Source: CAZJRB01 sp964547995
GTDB taxonomy: Bacteria > Planctomycetota > Planctomycetia > Pirellulales > Thermoguttaceae
Direction: 5' to 3'
Assembly (NCBI GenBank): GCA_964547995.1
Contig: CAZJRB010000087.1
Span: 1-31,960 of the forward strand
Length of the DNA: 31,960 nt
In this document: positions 31,892-31,960 of the stretch, one piece after another
Layout: each line of letters opens with the position of its first letter
Numbering within the stretch: position 1 is the stretch's first letter
The notes under the pieces: generated by a model
What the model was told of the DNA's origin: nothing
The model's input: the letters and a program-made list of their open reading frames with translations, nothing else
Database searches by the model: none
Program-made: the position numbers and the translations under genes

Positions 31892-31960
31892 TTCGCCCCG
31901 CGCGGGACTAATCCTCAAACAAGCGAAGCCAAATCGCGTTTCTTGCGCTGAAGTTGCCGA

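Overview
The window looks like a chromosomal segment of a GC-rich planctomycete, most likely of the Pirellulales/Lacipirellulaceae type and possibly metagenomic. The signs are a type IV pilin-like DUF1559 protein with an H-X9-DG motif, a second large DUF1559-like protein with an N-terminal zinc ribbon, a PEP-CTERM metalloprotease, a discoidin plus HzsA-like plus CxxCH protein, and many palindromic intergenic repeats. No rRNA, tRNA, prophage or CRISPR array was seen.

Layout. 1-3250: remnant of an IS200-type transposase, then a secreted HzsA-related protein with two CxxCH motifs. 3284-5871 (minus): an ECF sigma factor, a stand-alone HsdR_N-RAMA protein, and an overlapping pair of a small protein and a retropepsin-like aspartic protease. 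6036-11102 (minus): a small unknown protein, a PEP-CTERM matrixin-like protease, uronate isomerase (uxaC), a DUF1559 gene broken by one amber codon, and a HEAT-repeat membrane protein. 11432-12984 (minus): a histidine decarboxylase overlapping an ACT-domain protein. 13212-15449: a small membrane protein and a convergent secreted protein. 15990-20613 (plus): a three-gene MotA/TolQ-type stator cluster with two different B-type subunits. 21159-22016: a double-domain REP-associated tyrosine transposase (RAYT) bracketed by mirrored REP arrays. 22240-27513 (minus): bioA and a 1181-aa zinc-ribbon/DUF1559/STN protein. 27809-31783 (plus): gatB, a SAM hydrolase, and DAHP synthase preceded by an aromatic leader peptide and attenuator.

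The strongest candidates for undescribed biology are these. (1) A trp-style transcription attenuator ahead of DAHP synthase: a 24-codon leader with a Tyr-Tyr-Trp-Tyr-Phe-Phe run and a full set of 1:2, 2:3 and 3:4 pairings. (2) The stator cluster, where one B-type subunit has an Asp at the start of its membrane helix and the other has Ala at the aligned place, suggesting a hetero-dimeric B subunit. (3) The RAYT, which looks like a fused transposase dimer whose N-terminal half has lost HUH but kept Tyr, flanked symmetrically by its presumed REPs. (4) Four unrelated REPIN-like palindromes and a dispersed family of terminator hairpins with compensatory stem changes in the spaces between genes.

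Metabolic genes (uxaC, hdc, bioA, gatB, aroF) are scattered singly and not in pathway operons, which fits planctomycete genome organisation. All functional calls come from reading motifs; no database search was run.
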